This document shows, in pieces, positions 52,281 to 61,336 of a stretch of 64,000 nt of DNA (positions are counted from its first letter, which is position 1; the number at the start of each line of letters is the position of its first letter). Source of the stretch: Candidatus Latescibacterota bacterium (GTDB taxonomy: Bacteria > Latescibacterota > UBA2968 > GCA-2709665). The stretch lies in NCBI GenBank assembly GCA_021295655.1, contig JAGWBX010000007.1, positions 18,974-82,973 on the forward strand. The letters run 5' to 3'. The position numbers and the translations under genes are program-made. The notes beneath the pieces were generated by a model, which was not told the DNA's origin, made no database searches, and saw nothing but the letters and a program-made list of their open reading frames with translations.

Positions 52281-53464
52281 GGGACTTTTCCAAGCAGGCG
52301 TCGCGTCGAGGCCGGAGCGATGAGTTCGCTGAGGATGATACCCGGCAGCACGACGGAAATCACGGCGTCTGTCACTTCCGAGCGGTGGATCTGGTGCAGG
52401 TTGACAACGATGGCCACCGCCATTCCGCCGTGAGACAGCAAGCCGAGACCCAGGCCGCTCAGCGCCCGGGACCCGGGCAGAAACAGGCGTACCGATACGA
52501 AGCCGCCAAGGGTCTTTCCGAGGGTCCTGACGAGGACGTAGACAGGCACGAGGGCCAGAAGCCAGACCGACTCGATTCGCCAGCCGGCGCCTACGAGGAT
52601 GAGAAAGATGATGTAGATGGAGTGTTCGTCTCTCAGGAGCACGTTGCGAATGCCTCCTCTCGCTCGTCCCCTTGCCAGGTTCGCGACAATGACGCCCGCG
52701 ATGAGGTTGACCAGGAGAGGAGACAGGCTGAGGTACAGCGCAAGCCCGCCCGAGAAGGTGATGGCGCCCATGACGACCAGCAGCATCTCGTCGTCCCTGA
52801 GGCGGTAGGTGGTGAGGGCGACAATCAGTAGACCGACGGTTAGGCCGAGCCCCGCCGAGACCCCGATCCATACGAAGGTGGACGTGCCGGCGTGCAGTAC
52901 GGCAAGGCACGAAATGAGACCGAAAGCAGTAAGCCCGACCAGGTCGTCGATGTTCGATACATTCGTGAGGAGCCGCATGAGGGGCCGCGCAGGAGACGGC
53001 GTATTTCGGGAAAACAGGGAGAGCCCGCTGGAAGCCGTGCCCGATGCCGCGGCCGCCAGTGTAACGGCGGCGATGACCAGGAGGCCCGTTTCGTACGAAA
53101 AAAAGCGGCTGAACAGCAGGATGAACGGTACCGCAACAACAAAGATCGTGATCAGGCTCTGGACAAGCGCAACGCCGAAGACCCGACCGGGAATATGACT
53201 CAGCCGTCGAAACTCCCACTGAACGCCGAAGAGCATGCCGATCCAGGAGAGGCCCATGCCCACAAACGGATAGAGACCGTCAAGGGTCGCCGTGTCAAGC
53301 AGATCGAGTACGGCGCCGCCGAGGAGAAAGCCGACCAGGAGGTATTCTATGCCGGTGAGAAAGATATTCCTGACACCGAGGGGCAGGCGGATGTGGACGA
53401 AACTGAGGCGGGAACCGACAAAGGCGATAACGACAATCAGGATGGCGGCGAAGACCAGTTTCAT
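52277..53464 (-). CDS. CPA-type cation/proton antiporter (first of pair)
   Basis: 395 residues, 12-13 helices. VRNIFLTGIEYLLVGFLLGG near the start, AASGTASSGLSLFSRN, and LTNVSNIDDLVGLTAFG with the double Asp expected of an ion-coupling centre in Kef/NhaP-like exchangers. It probably exchanges sodium or potassium for protons at the inner membrane. It overlaps both neighbours by four bases, so translation is coupled to the small protein before and the second antiporter after. Confidence 0.87.
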   Translation of the reverse strand: MKLVFAAILIVVIAFVGSRLSFVHIRLPLGVRNIFLTGIEYLLVGFLLGGAVLDLLDTATLDGLYPFVGMGLSWIGMLFGVQWEFRRLSHIPGRVFGVALVQSLITIFVVAVPFILLFSRFFSYETGLLVIAAVTLAAAASGTASSGLSLFSRNTPSPARPLMRLLTNVSNIDDLVGLTAFGLISCLAVLHAGTSTFVWIGVSAGLGLTVGLLIVALTTYRLRDDEMLLVVMGAITFSGGLALYLSLSPLLVNLIAGVIVANLARGRARGGIRNVLLRDEHSIYIIFLILVGAGWRIESVWLLALVPVYVLVRTLGKTLGGFVSVRLFLPGSRALSGLGLGLLSHGGMAVAIVVNLHQIHRSEVTDAVISVVLPGIILSELIAPASTRRLLGKVP

Positions 53465-53856
53465 GGAGGTTCTCCGCTTTCCTGTCCAAGGCAGAAATCG
53501 GCGGGCAACAGAAAAAGCCTTCCGACGCCGGGCTGCGTGAAGTCAACACCGGTTTCCTGGAAAAGCCGGATGAGCGGGTCGAGAAGAGATCGGTCGTTCA
53601 TGGGTGCGACGATAGCGCTGGAACGGCCGGATCCGGCCGGGAGCAGCCCGGCGAAAATGGGCACATCCTCGGACAGGATCCGCTCCATCGGGGTTCCATC
53701 CAGAACCGTCGCGCCCGTGATTTCCATCTCCACGAGACTCGAGAGGACCTCGTCGAGAAGGTCCTCCCGGTAGAGTGTGATAAATAGCAGATGCATTGCG
53801 ATAGCGTATTTGCCGGAGAGATCAGAAGCCGGAGTTGTGTCCTGTTCCCCAGACAC
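53461..53856 (-). CDS. small PII/CutA-like protein of the antiporter operon
   Basis: 131 residues as drawn from a GTG; residues from Met21 (MHLLFITLYREDLLDEVLSS) look like the true core. The pattern strand-helix-strand with ITGATVLDGT and DVPIFAGLLP resembles the ferredoxin-like fold of PII or CutA proteins. Such proteins are often regulators binding nucleotides. Overlap with the antiporter and nearness to a PTS-IIA gene suggest a regulatory subunit. Function is inferred only. Confidence 0.6.
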   Translation of the reverse strand: MSGEQDTTPASDLSGKYAIAMHLLFITLYREDLLDEVLSSLVEMEITGATVLDGTPMERILSEDVPIFAGLLPAGSGRSSAIVAPMNDRSLLDPLIRLFQETGVDFTQPGVGRLFLLPADFCLGQESGEPP

Positions 53857-53883
53857 CTCGTCATTCGGCTGCTGCCCCGACTC

Positions 53884-54342
53884 CTAAAACGGCTCCTGTG
53901 TGCGGATGATCTCCATGATCTCATCGGCAGACGCGGCTCCGAGAACCTGCCGCCGGATCTCCTCGCCCTCGAAAATGCGCGCGGTGCGGCTCAGAACGCT
54001 CATATAGGCCGGCATCGATGTTTCGGAGGAAAGAATGAGGAAAATCAGGTGTACGGGCTGCCCGTCCAGGCTCTGAAAGTCGATGCCTCTCCCGGATATG
54101 CCCAACGCGGCAACCACGCCTTCGATATCGTCCGACCGGGCGTGGGGAATCGCCACGTGCTGGTCCACGCCACTCGTCTTGACGGCCTCCTGTTCCAGGA
54201 TGAGACCAATCAGTGAGCCGGGATCGGGCAGTTGGACCGAACGGCCGATCATTTCGATCAGTTCCCGGATGGCGCCGTCCCGATCGGAACTGGTCAGGCT
54301 GAGTTCGATGCGGTCAATGGCCAATGCGTCGCAGAGTTTCAT
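53884..54342 (-). CDS. PTS EIIA (fructose/Ntr type) protein
   Basis: 152 residues from the ATG at 54342. The phosphorylated His lies in QHVAIPHARSDDIEG, and SLDGQPVHLIFLILSSET, with the TARIFEGEEIRRQVL helix, completes the PTS-EIIA type-2 fold. No EIIB or EIIC gene is near, so it probably regulates, as PtsN does potassium transport. Its neighbours are two antiporters and a PII-like protein, which supports control of ion transport by phosphorylation. Confidence 0.88.
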   Translation of the reverse strand: MKLCDALAIDRIELSLTSSDRDGAIRELIEMIGRSVQLPDPGSLIGLILEQEAVKTSGVDQHVAIPHARSDDIEGVVAALGISGRGIDFQSLDGQPVHLIFLILSSETSMPAYMSVLSRTARIFEGEEIRRQVLGAASADEIMEIIRTQEPF

Positions 54343-54358
54343 AGCGCGGGTTTCCGGT

Positions 54359-55594
54359 TTACTGGACAATTACAGTACTCGTGCGGCGTTGCGGATCGAA
54401 TGCGACGTACGTCACGCCGTTTTCCCCGTAGAAGGTCTGACTTCCGAAGGCGGCCCGGGTGCGCGCGCGGGCAACGGGTGTGCCGTCTACGGAAACGGAA
54501 TTGACGTCTATTCCGGTGAAGCGCAGCGTCAACTCCGGCGTACGTACCGGCAGGTCGAGCCTGACGGCGTTGTCTTCAACTGCGAGTTCCGCCATTTCCC
54601 GCATGATGGCGTAGGTCGTAATCTCGCTGCATTTTCGCCATCGGGTGCGTTCCCCGGCCGGATCGCGTTCCTTCAGCCGGCGTACCACGGTCTTGAAGGC
54701 GTTGAATCCCCGGCGGTCGGCGTCGTGAAGTCCGTAAAAGCCCTGCCAGTGGCTGATGAGTACGGCCGGGTCCCCCGCATCGATAACAGCAGGTAGACGC
54801 CCGCCCTGCAGATCGGCGGTGATATACCTGTCAGGATTGACTTCCCCGTATCCCGTCCATGACCCGGTCCAATCCCCCGTGCACGCGATGATCTCGCCCA
54901 TGGCCGTTCCGGCGTCGCGGTCCGGGTACCATACGGGGGTCTCCACGGCGCCGTCGAACACGCGCTTGAACAGATAGGGCGTGGGATTCCCCGTGACGCG
55001 GCGGCAGGCGACTTCAGCGCACCGTGCGTAAAAGTCAAGCGGATTGCCGAATCCCCCGGGCGAGGTGACGCCGGCGGGTGTCAGGCCTACGTTCTGGAGA
55101 ATCTCGCAGGCAAGCGCGATGTAGTCCGTTACCAGTTCCTCCCGGTCCGTGGGCAACCGGTTCCATCCCCACTGTTCCCAGAGATTGGGGTCCACGGGCT
55201 TCAACGTCTCCAGGTCCACCACGAACGTGTGGGTCATCATTTCGGGGGTGATGTCGTAATTGGGAACGATAAGCTCCCGGCACATGTTGAGCCAGCTTTC
55301 CTGCTGTTCCCTGCTGAAAAGCGGGAGACCGTGGTCGATCCGTCCCAGCGCCGCCGGACAGGGTACGACGCTGAATTTTCCCTTGACGCCTTCGTCGAGG
55401 CAATATTCGGCGAATTCTCGGGTGAAGGACTCCGGGTGGACAACGGGCACGTCCTCCCAGCGCCGATGTTGTCCGTCGATGGGATTTCGGTCCCGCATGA
55501 AGAAGTAATTCAGATTGACCAGCAGGGTGGAGTCGTCGAAGATGATGGAGAGGGGGACGCGGTCCAGGGCGTGGCGGGCGATTTCAACGCGCAT
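54359..55594 (-). CDS. unassigned protein, polysaccharide-deacetylase-like N-terminus
   Basis: 411 residues from the ATG at 55594, which has GGAGG five bases upstream (within an earlier in-frame ATG). It starts MRVEIARHALDRVPLSIIFDDSTLLVNL. GVKGKFSVVPCPAALGRIDHGLPLF and FNAFKTVVRRLKERDP recall NodB-like folds (a first Asp-Asp and a later His), but the match is partial. The final ~80 residues form a beta domain (LTLRFTGIDVNSVSV). It lies 16 bases before the PTS-IIA gene and after a SelA-like gene. Catabolic role is a guess. Confidence 0.55.
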   Translation of the reverse strand: MRVEIARHALDRVPLSIIFDDSTLLVNLNYFFMRDRNPIDGQHRRWEDVPVVHPESFTREFAEYCLDEGVKGKFSVVPCPAALGRIDHGLPLFSREQQESWLNMCRELIVPNYDITPEMMTHTFVVDLETLKPVDPNLWEQWGWNRLPTDREELVTDYIALACEILQNVGLTPAGVTSPGGFGNPLDFYARCAEVACRRVTGNPTPYLFKRVFDGAVETPVWYPDRDAGTAMGEIIACTGDWTGSWTGYGEVNPDRYITADLQGGRLPAVIDAGDPAVLISHWQGFYGLHDADRRGFNAFKTVVRRLKERDPAGERTRWRKCSEITTYAIMREMAELAVEDNAVRLDLPVRTPELTLRFTGIDVNSVSVDGTPVARARTRAAFGSQTFYGENGVTYVAFDPQRRTSTVIVQ

Positions 55595-55663
55595 CAGGGC
55601 CTCCATCGTGAGTCCGGCTGCGTGAGACACACCGTGCCGGACTATCCGGTCGGGATTGCTGCT

Positions 55664-55838
55664 CTAGCAGCCCGTTGAAAAAGCCCATCCGGGCTGCCTG
55701 CCTGTGCGGTGCACGCAGACAGGCGGCCGGCCCTTTCGGCCGAAATACTGCGTTGCACCCCCTCGCCGAATCGCTCGATTCGACTCGGTTGCGCGCCTCG
55801 TCTTCGGCCACAATGGCTCTCTATCAACGGACTGCTAG
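55664..55838. repeat. MITE-like element family 2, copy b (~175 bp)
   Basis: Ends CTAGCAGCCCGTTGAAAAAG and, reversed, CTAGCAGTCCGTTGATAGAG. The interior is nearly the reverse complement of copy a at 36.8 kb. Its right end supplies the TAG stop of the following SelA-like gene. Confidence 0.8.
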
Positions 55839-56950
55839 CACGGCAGCGCGGCTTCCAGGACCTGCCTGAGGCGGCGGGCGACGACGACGTCCTCGTCGGA
55901 TTCCATCATGTAGGGCATGACTTCCACGCCGCTCCCGGTGTGGAAGAGTTCGATGCGAGGGTCGCCTTCGGAGAGTTGTCGCCTCGCCTCTTCCGGCATG
56001 ATTCGGACCGTTTCCGGATCCCAGTTGACGGCCAGCACCGGGGCGACGTTGGAGCGGCCCGGCTGAAGGATGTCCGTCATCAGGGTTGGGATATGTGCGA
56101 CCTCATTCGCGATGGTTTCAAGGCGGCGCTCCCATTCCTTCCATTCCGCGCGGTGGTCCCGCCGCACCCACTGTTCCACGGCGGCGAGCAGACCCATCAC
56201 CTCCTCCTTCCCGGCTTTCATGGGACGCGCGAGCGAATGGTGGGGTGCGCCGTTCATGAACGCGGCGTGAAGGACGTCCTTTCTGCCCAGAACCAGGCCG
56301 GACGCCTGTGGACCCCGAAGGCACTTGCCGCCGCTGTAGGCAACCGCGTCCACGCCTTCCGACAGATAGGGATTCGGGACGTCCGGGCGTTCCGCGGCAG
56401 CGTCGACGAAGGTTGGCACCTTGTATCTGCGGGCGATGTTAACAATTTCGGGCACGGTGATGGTACCCCGGTCGGCCGCGTCGCCGAAGATGGCGATCAT
56501 CGCTGTGGATTCGTCAACGGCAGCCTCCAGTTCGCGAGGGGTCTCGACCTCGACGATTTGTACGCCCACCATGCGGATGGCGTGGTCATAGACGTGCCTG
56601 TGAGAGGGCTGCGTGATGACCCGGTTCTTCATCCCCGTCGTATCCGGCAGACGTTTCATTTTAGCCGGATCCAGGCCGGCCACGCAGGCGGCCGTGACCT
56701 GGCACAGCGCCGCGGCGCAGCCGTTGGTGACCATGCCCCATTCGCATTGCATGAGATCTGCGATCCGTGCGCCCACTTTTTCCATCAGTTCGTCCAGATG
56801 CACGTACGCCTTTGAGGCATCGTGTATTGCCCGCCGGACCTCCGGCAGCATCAGGGAGCCGGAGATGATCGTGTACGTCCCCATGCAATTGATCAGGGGA
56901 CGGACGCCTATGGATTCGTACGTGGGGTGGCGCGCGGACAACGTGGACAT
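55835..56950 (-). CDS. SelA-like fold-I PLP-dependent enzyme (copy 2)
   Basis: 371 residues, GGGGA before the ATG. It aligns along its length with copy 1 at 20 kb: IGVRPLINCMGTYTIISGSLML, TNGCAAALCQVTAAC, KMKRLPDTTGMKN, TFVDAAAERPDVPNPY with the PLP Asp, and the probable Lys in AYSGGKCLRGPQASGLVLG. It belongs to the same SelA/DgaE-like lyase group. It heads a leftward group with an unassigned gene and PTS-IIA. The last Cys codon is followed directly by the TAG of a MITE end. Confidence 0.82.
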   Translation of the reverse strand: MSTLSARHPTYESIGVRPLINCMGTYTIISGSLMLPEVRRAIHDASKAYVHLDELMEKVGARIADLMQCEWGMVTNGCAAALCQVTAACVAGLDPAKMKRLPDTTGMKNRVITQPSHRHVYDHAIRMVGVQIVEVETPRELEAAVDESTAMIAIFGDAADRGTITVPEIVNIARRYKVPTFVDAAAERPDVPNPYLSEGVDAVAYSGGKCLRGPQASGLVLGRKDVLHAAFMNGAPHHSLARPMKAGKEEVMGLLAAVEQWVRRDHRAEWKEWERRLETIANEVAHIPTLMTDILQPGRSNVAPVLAVNWDPETVRIMPEEARRQLSEGDPRIELFHTGSGVEVMPYMMESDEDVVVARRLRQVLEAALPC

Positions 56951-57140
56951 GGGAAGGTCCCCGAAGAAGGACGATAAAGAAAATGTGCGTCGTTGTTTTG
57001 GGGCCGGGCCGGGTGGCCGATATCAAGAGTCTACAACATGCAAATTGGGATTGCAAGTCCGATGTTGCATGGAGCCCCCTGAACCTCCGGGTTGCCCGCC
57101 GGACGGCTTTCCCACGCCGCATGTCCGCGATCCGGTCGAT

Positions 57141-60100
57141 CTATTCGAGACGTAAAATGGACCCGACCGACCGGAGGCTCCCGGGGTCGATGGTGAGGGT
57201 CAGCATGCCGGCTGCTACCCTTGATTCCAGTTCCGTTCGCAGACCGTCTTCGTGTTCGATGAAGGCGCGACGGTGCGGCGTCCGAATCGAGAGCCGGACC
57301 GGGGTTGTGGCGCGGACCTGGAAGGTGTTCTCCGAGGCCTGTTCGATGGAGAACAGCGAGGGGATTTGCCAGGTCACGCCCGAGTTGAAGGGGAACTCGT
57401 CCACGTCGATCCGGTTGGCGGCCGCGAACCCGATGCGGTAAGCCGTCCAGCAGTCCTGTTCGGGATCCCGAACCCGGACGAAATGGTCCGCAAGGGCATC
57501 GGGATACTGGAGGTTATCGTCGACACTGAACCCGCCTTTGTCGAAATCCACGATCTTCCCCCCAATCGAGGCAGCCTCCAGGGCCACGGCCAGGTCGGGG
57601 GAAACAAACCGTGACGCTTCCGTCAGAAAGAGCGATTGCCTGCCGTCCTCGCATCGGGTGTAAACGGCCACGCGACCGGCAAACGTGACGTCGTCGTACG
57701 TGCGATCGCGCTGATCCAGCGTCTGAATAACCGTATCGTCACCCGTCCGCCGGCCGATGCGAAGCGCCACCGGACCGCTGGCGTCATTGGGAAGACAAAG
57801 CGGTCGAACGTCGCTGACGTCGGGGTCTTGCCGGAAGTGGTCGATGACGGCGACAAACGTGTTTCCGTTCCCGGATTCGGCTTTGCGGGCGAACAGGTAG
57901 TCGTTCCGGGCGCCGATTTCAGAATGGTGCCGCTGCCCGGGGCCTTCACCCACGATGATTTCGTCCACGGGCGACAACATCCGCGCGCGCATGGTCATCC
58001 CGCCGTCGGTCCAGGATACGGTCCACTGTCCTTCCGGAACTCCAGCGCGGAGTCTCTCGATATCTTCGCCGAGCACGCCCGGACGTTCATCCAGCGGGAC
58101 CGGCCGATCCTGAGCGGGCGGGGCGCTGATGCGACCCTCCCCATGGATGGCGTAGTCGTGGACGCTGCCGCCCATGACGCGGAACAGGTCAACGAGGTAG
58201 GCCGGGCCCGCTCCGGAGTGAATCATCACACAGCTGCGGCGATACGTTTCCGCCTGTTCATAGGCTGCACAGTCGGCTTCAATTACCTTTGTCGCCGGCA
58301 ACGTCGAGAGCAGTTGGAGATTGCCCGGAGGTCGCCGGTCACGCGGGAGTTGCTCCTGTTCGTCAACAACCACGAGGTTGTGCTTGAGCGTGCTCCGGAT
58401 GCTCGCGTTGAGCGGATGGTCGCCGATGTATCCCAGGTCGGAAAGGACCTCCACCCCCTCCACGTTCATGGCGATGTTGAGGGCATCCGGGTGGTCATGG
58501 CCTTCCGGTTGGTAGAAGTTCATCAGAAAGGTGGCCGTTCCGCTGAGATCGGACGGGAACATACCAGCGTAGCCGGTATTGAAGATCGCCAGCAGCCAGC
58601 CGGGGAAGAACCGGTCCCGCACGGGCGGCGGCGGCGCGCATTCGAGTTCCGCGGGCCTGTTGAAGAGCGCGAACGCGTCCCCCGTATCCAGCCTGACAAA
58701 TGGCGCGAAGTCGTCGCCCAGTCGCACGAGACCCAGGTTGTGAATCCAGGCGGGATACGGCCAGTCGGACGGCCCCTCGCGCGCGTCGGCGGTATGGGGC
58801 AGGCGGCCGTCGGGCAGCGTCATCAGCGTACGCGCCCGAAGGACGGTGTGGTAGGGGCCGCCGGGCTCGTAGAGGTTGAGGTTGTCGTAACGGTCTTTTC
58901 CTTCGTAGGTCGGCGGATCCGAATACCCGTGGGCGACTTCGGGCAGATTTCGCACGTTGGCCACCGCGTAGAGATAATAGCTGGAGCCCTCGGCGGTACT
59001 GCCGTCGAAATTGAAGAACCCCTTCAGGTACGGTTCAAATCCCTCGACGCCCCGGTGCACGTAGCCCGGGACGCCCAGGAAGCGCCCAAGGGCGACTTCG
59101 CCCTCGCGGCAGCCGGCGACTTTGTTGTTGATGCCCTCCCAGTGCGTGAACGTGAAGAGTCCCTCCACAAGGAGGTCTTTGACGATGCGCTCGCGTTCCT
59201 GTTCCGTCAGGTAGGGATGCCCTCGGGCGTCCCTTTCGTTCCAGAGCAGATCCAGGGCTTCGGCGAACATCATAATGTAATGGGCTTCCGACTGCACGCC
59301 GCCTCCCGAAAGACGCCCGCAGCCCCAGAACGTCTGAATCAGTCGTCCGCTCTTCATCGGGGAACGGGCGTTCTGGTCCGGACACGGGTTGACTTCGTAC
59401 CGGGCGACTCCCCTGTCCCGCGCCATGAGTTCGCACGCGTACAGGGGATCGCAGTCCATGTACGTGTTCCAGTAATCACGGAACAGATAGGTGGGGTATA
59501 CCGCGGCAAAGCGTTTCAGGATGGCCGCCGTCGCGCGGGCAAAACGGTCCTGGCCTTCCATCCGGTAGAGGATGGCCAGATTCCGCGCGACCGCAGGCAT
59601 GCGGTGGACCTTCTGCTGCCGGATGGCGCCGCTGAAAGAGGAATGAACCCGGCGCCCCGCCCAGATGAATGCATGGCGGCCTGTGGCGAATTCCGGATCG
59701 TTCTTTTCTTCCGGACGAATGTAATAGGTGAGGGTCTGGCCGGAACGGGGCAGTTCGAGACGTCCCTCTTCGGGATGGGCCCCATCGGTCATGGTGGCGC
59801 CGCAGTGGAAGCAGACGAGATTCTCGGGGTCGCGGTCGATCCATCGCATGTTGTAGGTGTTGTCCGCGTCGCAGACCGGGCAGAATGTCCCGTAGATCTG
59901 CGCGGGGCTCAGATCCGGGACCATCCGCGCGATCCATGCATCGGAGCGATCGGCATAGTAATCACCCAGTTCGAGCAGGTCCTCATAGTGCCTCTTTGCC
60001 CAATCGTGGCGGCGAATGTTGGCGCGGGCGATACTGAAGCTGTCGTCCTTTACGGTCAGGCACGGGTGTTCGACCTCTCCGGCGCACCGACAGTAGGGTG

Positions 60101-60161
60101 CCTTCTTTTCTTCGAGTCGACGTCTGCATTCACGCTCTTCACTGCTGTTCCAGGCCGGCAC
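57141..60161 (-). CDS. heparinase II/III-family-like large protein
   Basis: 1,006 residues from a GTG at 60161 with GGAGG upstream. No signal peptide. A Zn-ribbon-like CPVCDADN...CFHCG segment lies near 130-160. An (alpha/alpha) toroid follows (HAFIWAGRRVHSSF, NTYMDCDPLYACELMARD, WEGINNKVAGCREGEVALGRFLG). The heparinase II/III beta domain begins about residue 545 with FLMNFYQPEGHDHPDALNIAM, where the His-x-Asp-His pattern lies at the active site in this family. The C-terminal part is a beta-sandwich. It would cleave acidic polysaccharides, inside the cell as drawn. Confidence 0.85.
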   Translation of the reverse strand: MPAWNSSEERECRRRLEEKKAPYCRCAGEVEHPCLTVKDDSFSIARANIRRHDWAKRHYEDLLELGDYYADRSDAWIARMVPDLSPAQIYGTFCPVCDADNTYNMRWIDRDPENLVCFHCGATMTDGAHPEEGRLELPRSGQTLTYYIRPEEKNDPEFATGRHAFIWAGRRVHSSFSGAIRQQKVHRMPAVARNLAILYRMEGQDRFARATAAILKRFAAVYPTYLFRDYWNTYMDCDPLYACELMARDRGVARYEVNPCPDQNARSPMKSGRLIQTFWGCGRLSGGGVQSEAHYIMMFAEALDLLWNERDARGHPYLTEQERERIVKDLLVEGLFTFTHWEGINNKVAGCREGEVALGRFLGVPGYVHRGVEGFEPYLKGFFNFDGSTAEGSSYYLYAVANVRNLPEVAHGYSDPPTYEGKDRYDNLNLYEPGGPYHTVLRARTLMTLPDGRLPHTADAREGPSDWPYPAWIHNLGLVRLGDDFAPFVRLDTGDAFALFNRPAELECAPPPPVRDRFFPGWLLAIFNTGYAGMFPSDLSGTATFLMNFYQPEGHDHPDALNIAMNVEGVEVLSDLGYIGDHPLNASIRSTLKHNLVVVDEQEQLPRDRRPPGNLQLLSTLPATKVIEADCAAYEQAETYRRSCVMIHSGAGPAYLVDLFRVMGGSVHDYAIHGEGRISAPPAQDRPVPLDERPGVLGEDIERLRAGVPEGQWTVSWTDGGMTMRARMLSPVDEIIVGEGPGQRHHSEIGARNDYLFARKAESGNGNTFVAVIDHFRQDPDVSDVRPLCLPNDASGPVALRIGRRTGDDTVIQTLDQRDRTYDDVTFAGRVAVYTRCEDGRQSLFLTEASRFVSPDLAVALEAASIGGKIVDFDKGGFSVDDNLQYPDALADHFVRVRDPEQDCWTAYRIGFAAANRIDVDEFPFNSGVTWQIPSLFSIEQASENTFQVRATTPVRLSIRTPHRRAFIEHEDGLRTELESRVAAGMLTLTIDPGSLRSVGSILRLE

Positions 60162-60178
60162 GGGACCTCCTTCTCAGG

Positions 60179-60199
60179 CTAGCAGTCCGTTGAAAAAGC
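60179..60199. repeat. single end of family-2 MITE-like element
   Basis: CTAGCAGTCCGTTGAAAAAG lies 18 bases upstream of the heparinase-like start. No opposite end was found within 500 bases, so this is a solo or truncated copy. Confidence 0.65.
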
Positions 60200-60222
60200 C
60201 AAAATGGAGAGGAGGTCCGAGC

Positions 60223-60441
60223 ATGTCAAGGAGAAAGTACGAACTGTACGGATTCAGGATACATCGCCGCGTCGGTCCTGGAATCCAATGCGGGCATCAC
60301 GAAACGATGGGATATATCTTATTGAAAACAAATAACCTGGATATATTCTTCGGCGTACGGAACAAAACCGGGCGCGACATGTGGACATTCCCTTTTCGGA
60401 TTCGAAAACACGTAGCTGGAAATTGGGTCAAAAAAGGTTGA
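60223..60441 (+). CDS. possible small protein, unidentified
   Basis: 72 codons, AGGAGG eight bases before the ATG (MSRRKYELYGFRIHRRVG at the start, FPFRIRKHVAGNWVKKG at the end). Strongly basic. No similarity recognised. The ribosome site is good but it lies beside repeats and the sequence may be chance. Confidence 0.22.
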   Translation: MSRRKYELYGFRIHRRVGPGIQCGHHETMGYILLKTNNLDIFFGVRNKTGRDMWTFPFRIRKHVAGNWVKKG

Positions 60442-60466
60442 CAATTGAACAAAAAAGAATTATTAT
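60438..60466 (+). promoter_or_regulatory. sigma-70-type promoter upstream of cspA
   Basis: TTGACA (60438-60443), a 17-base AT-rich spacer, then TATTAT (60461-60466). Transcription would start near 60473 and run through a MITE-like element before reaching cspA at 60830. Confidence 0.75.
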
Positions 60467-60475
60467 GCATCAACT

Positions 60476-60710
60476 GGTGTTCCGTCCCTGCAATATGTCA
60501 CCATTCATCCGCCGATTCAACCCGTCTCGCGGCGTTGTTTACACCAAGCCTTCGAAAGCGCCGCCCTGAGCTGCGGTCCCTGAACCGCCGCCCTGCTTGT
60601 GCTGCTTGTCGAAGCAAGCCTGACGCAGGGTTGCCGAAGGGGCGAAAGGATGGCAGCCGGGCGACTCGGCAGCCGAATTCAGGCAATTTATCTCAGGGAC
60701 GGGACACCGG
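60476..60710. repeat. MITE-like element family 1, copy c (~235 bp)
   Basis: Left end GGTGTTCCGTCCCTGCAATA; right end reversed GGTGTCCCGTCCCTGAGATA. The interior shares GCCGAATTCAGGCAA and the GCCGGGCGACTCGG core with copies a and b, and has an insertion with GCTTGTCGAAG-type repeats (about 60565-60655). It separates a promoter from cspA. Confidence 0.65.
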
Positions 60711-60829
60711 AAGGATGAAGTTTCTGTCTCCTTTGCAGTCCTGTAGTGCGTCTGGCAAGGATCAGAAGTTCCGGTCCTTGCCGTTTTTGGTTTTCGTCGG
60801 TTTCTAACGTTGAAAGGTGGTGAAGCACT

Positions 60830-61039
60830 GTGCCAGAAGGTCGCGTGAAGTGGTTCAACGACGCCAAAGGTTACGGCTTTATCGAAAGGGATGAAGGCGA
60901 GGATGTCTTTGTGCATTTTTCGGCTATTCAGGGCGAGGGATTCAAGTCGTTGACGGAAGGTGAAGTGGTTTCCTTTGAAGTCGTGCAGGGTCCCAAGGGC
61001 TATCAGGCTGCGGATGTCGTAAAAATGGGGCAGGCCTGA
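60830..61039 (+). CDS. cspA: cold-shock protein
   Basis: 69 residues from a GTG, AAGGTGG upstream. RNP1 (KGYGFIER) and RNP2 (DVFVHFSAI) are intact; the whole protein is the five-strand OB fold of Csp proteins. It binds single-stranded RNA and acts as a chaperone or antiterminator. The transcript seems to have an unusually long 5' region of about 350 bases with a MITE-like element in it. A strong terminator follows. Confidence 0.95.
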   Translation: MPEGRVKWFNDAKGYGFIERDEGEDVFVHFSAIQGEGFKSLTEGEVVSFEVVQGPKGYQAADVVKMGQA

Positions 61040-61088
61040 CCCAGGGTCCGCTTCTTCCCTTGAGAATCCTCGATCGATCCATCCGGAG

Positions 61089-61119
61089 GGCGTCGATTCA
61101 AGAATCGACGCCTTTTTTT
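61089..61119 (+). terminator. Rho-independent terminator of cspA
   Basis: Perfect stem GGCGTCGATTC/GAATCGACGCC with a 2-base apex, then seven T, 50 bases after the cspA stop. Confidence 0.92.
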
Positions 61120-61313
61120 AACCTTGATTCGTAACGCTTCGGGGAAGTAAAACAGAATATATGCAAATGGATAAAGGCGATTTGACTTCGGATGACCAGG
61201 ATACGCCAGGTCACTAGTGTTCTGAATAAACGTCCTTTTGGACGACCGTTAAGCCCCGCTTCAGGGGTTTTCGTCGCGTCGCCGGGTTGCTGTTTTTTTT
61301 GTATTGGGGTTAA
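61119..61313 (+). promoter_or_regulatory. conserved leader upstream of sthA (copy B)
   Basis: About 195 bases starting right after the cspA terminator and ending 23 bases before the sthA ATG. Same sequence and orientation as copy A upstream of fetA. Hairpins: CGTCC-TTTT-GGACG (61231-61244) and CCCC-GCTTCA-GGGG followed by TTTT (61254-61271, 70 bases before the start), the latter with the shape of an intrinsic terminator. In copy A the first hairpin is kept with changed bases. Confidence 0.7.
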
Positions 61314-61336
61314 AACCACAAACAGAGTCGCGCGCT

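Noticed and set aside
57636..60182. Plus-strand open frame of 848 codons opposite the heparinase-like gene
   Set aside because: No recognisable domain; the minus-strand gene explains the openness through codon bias.
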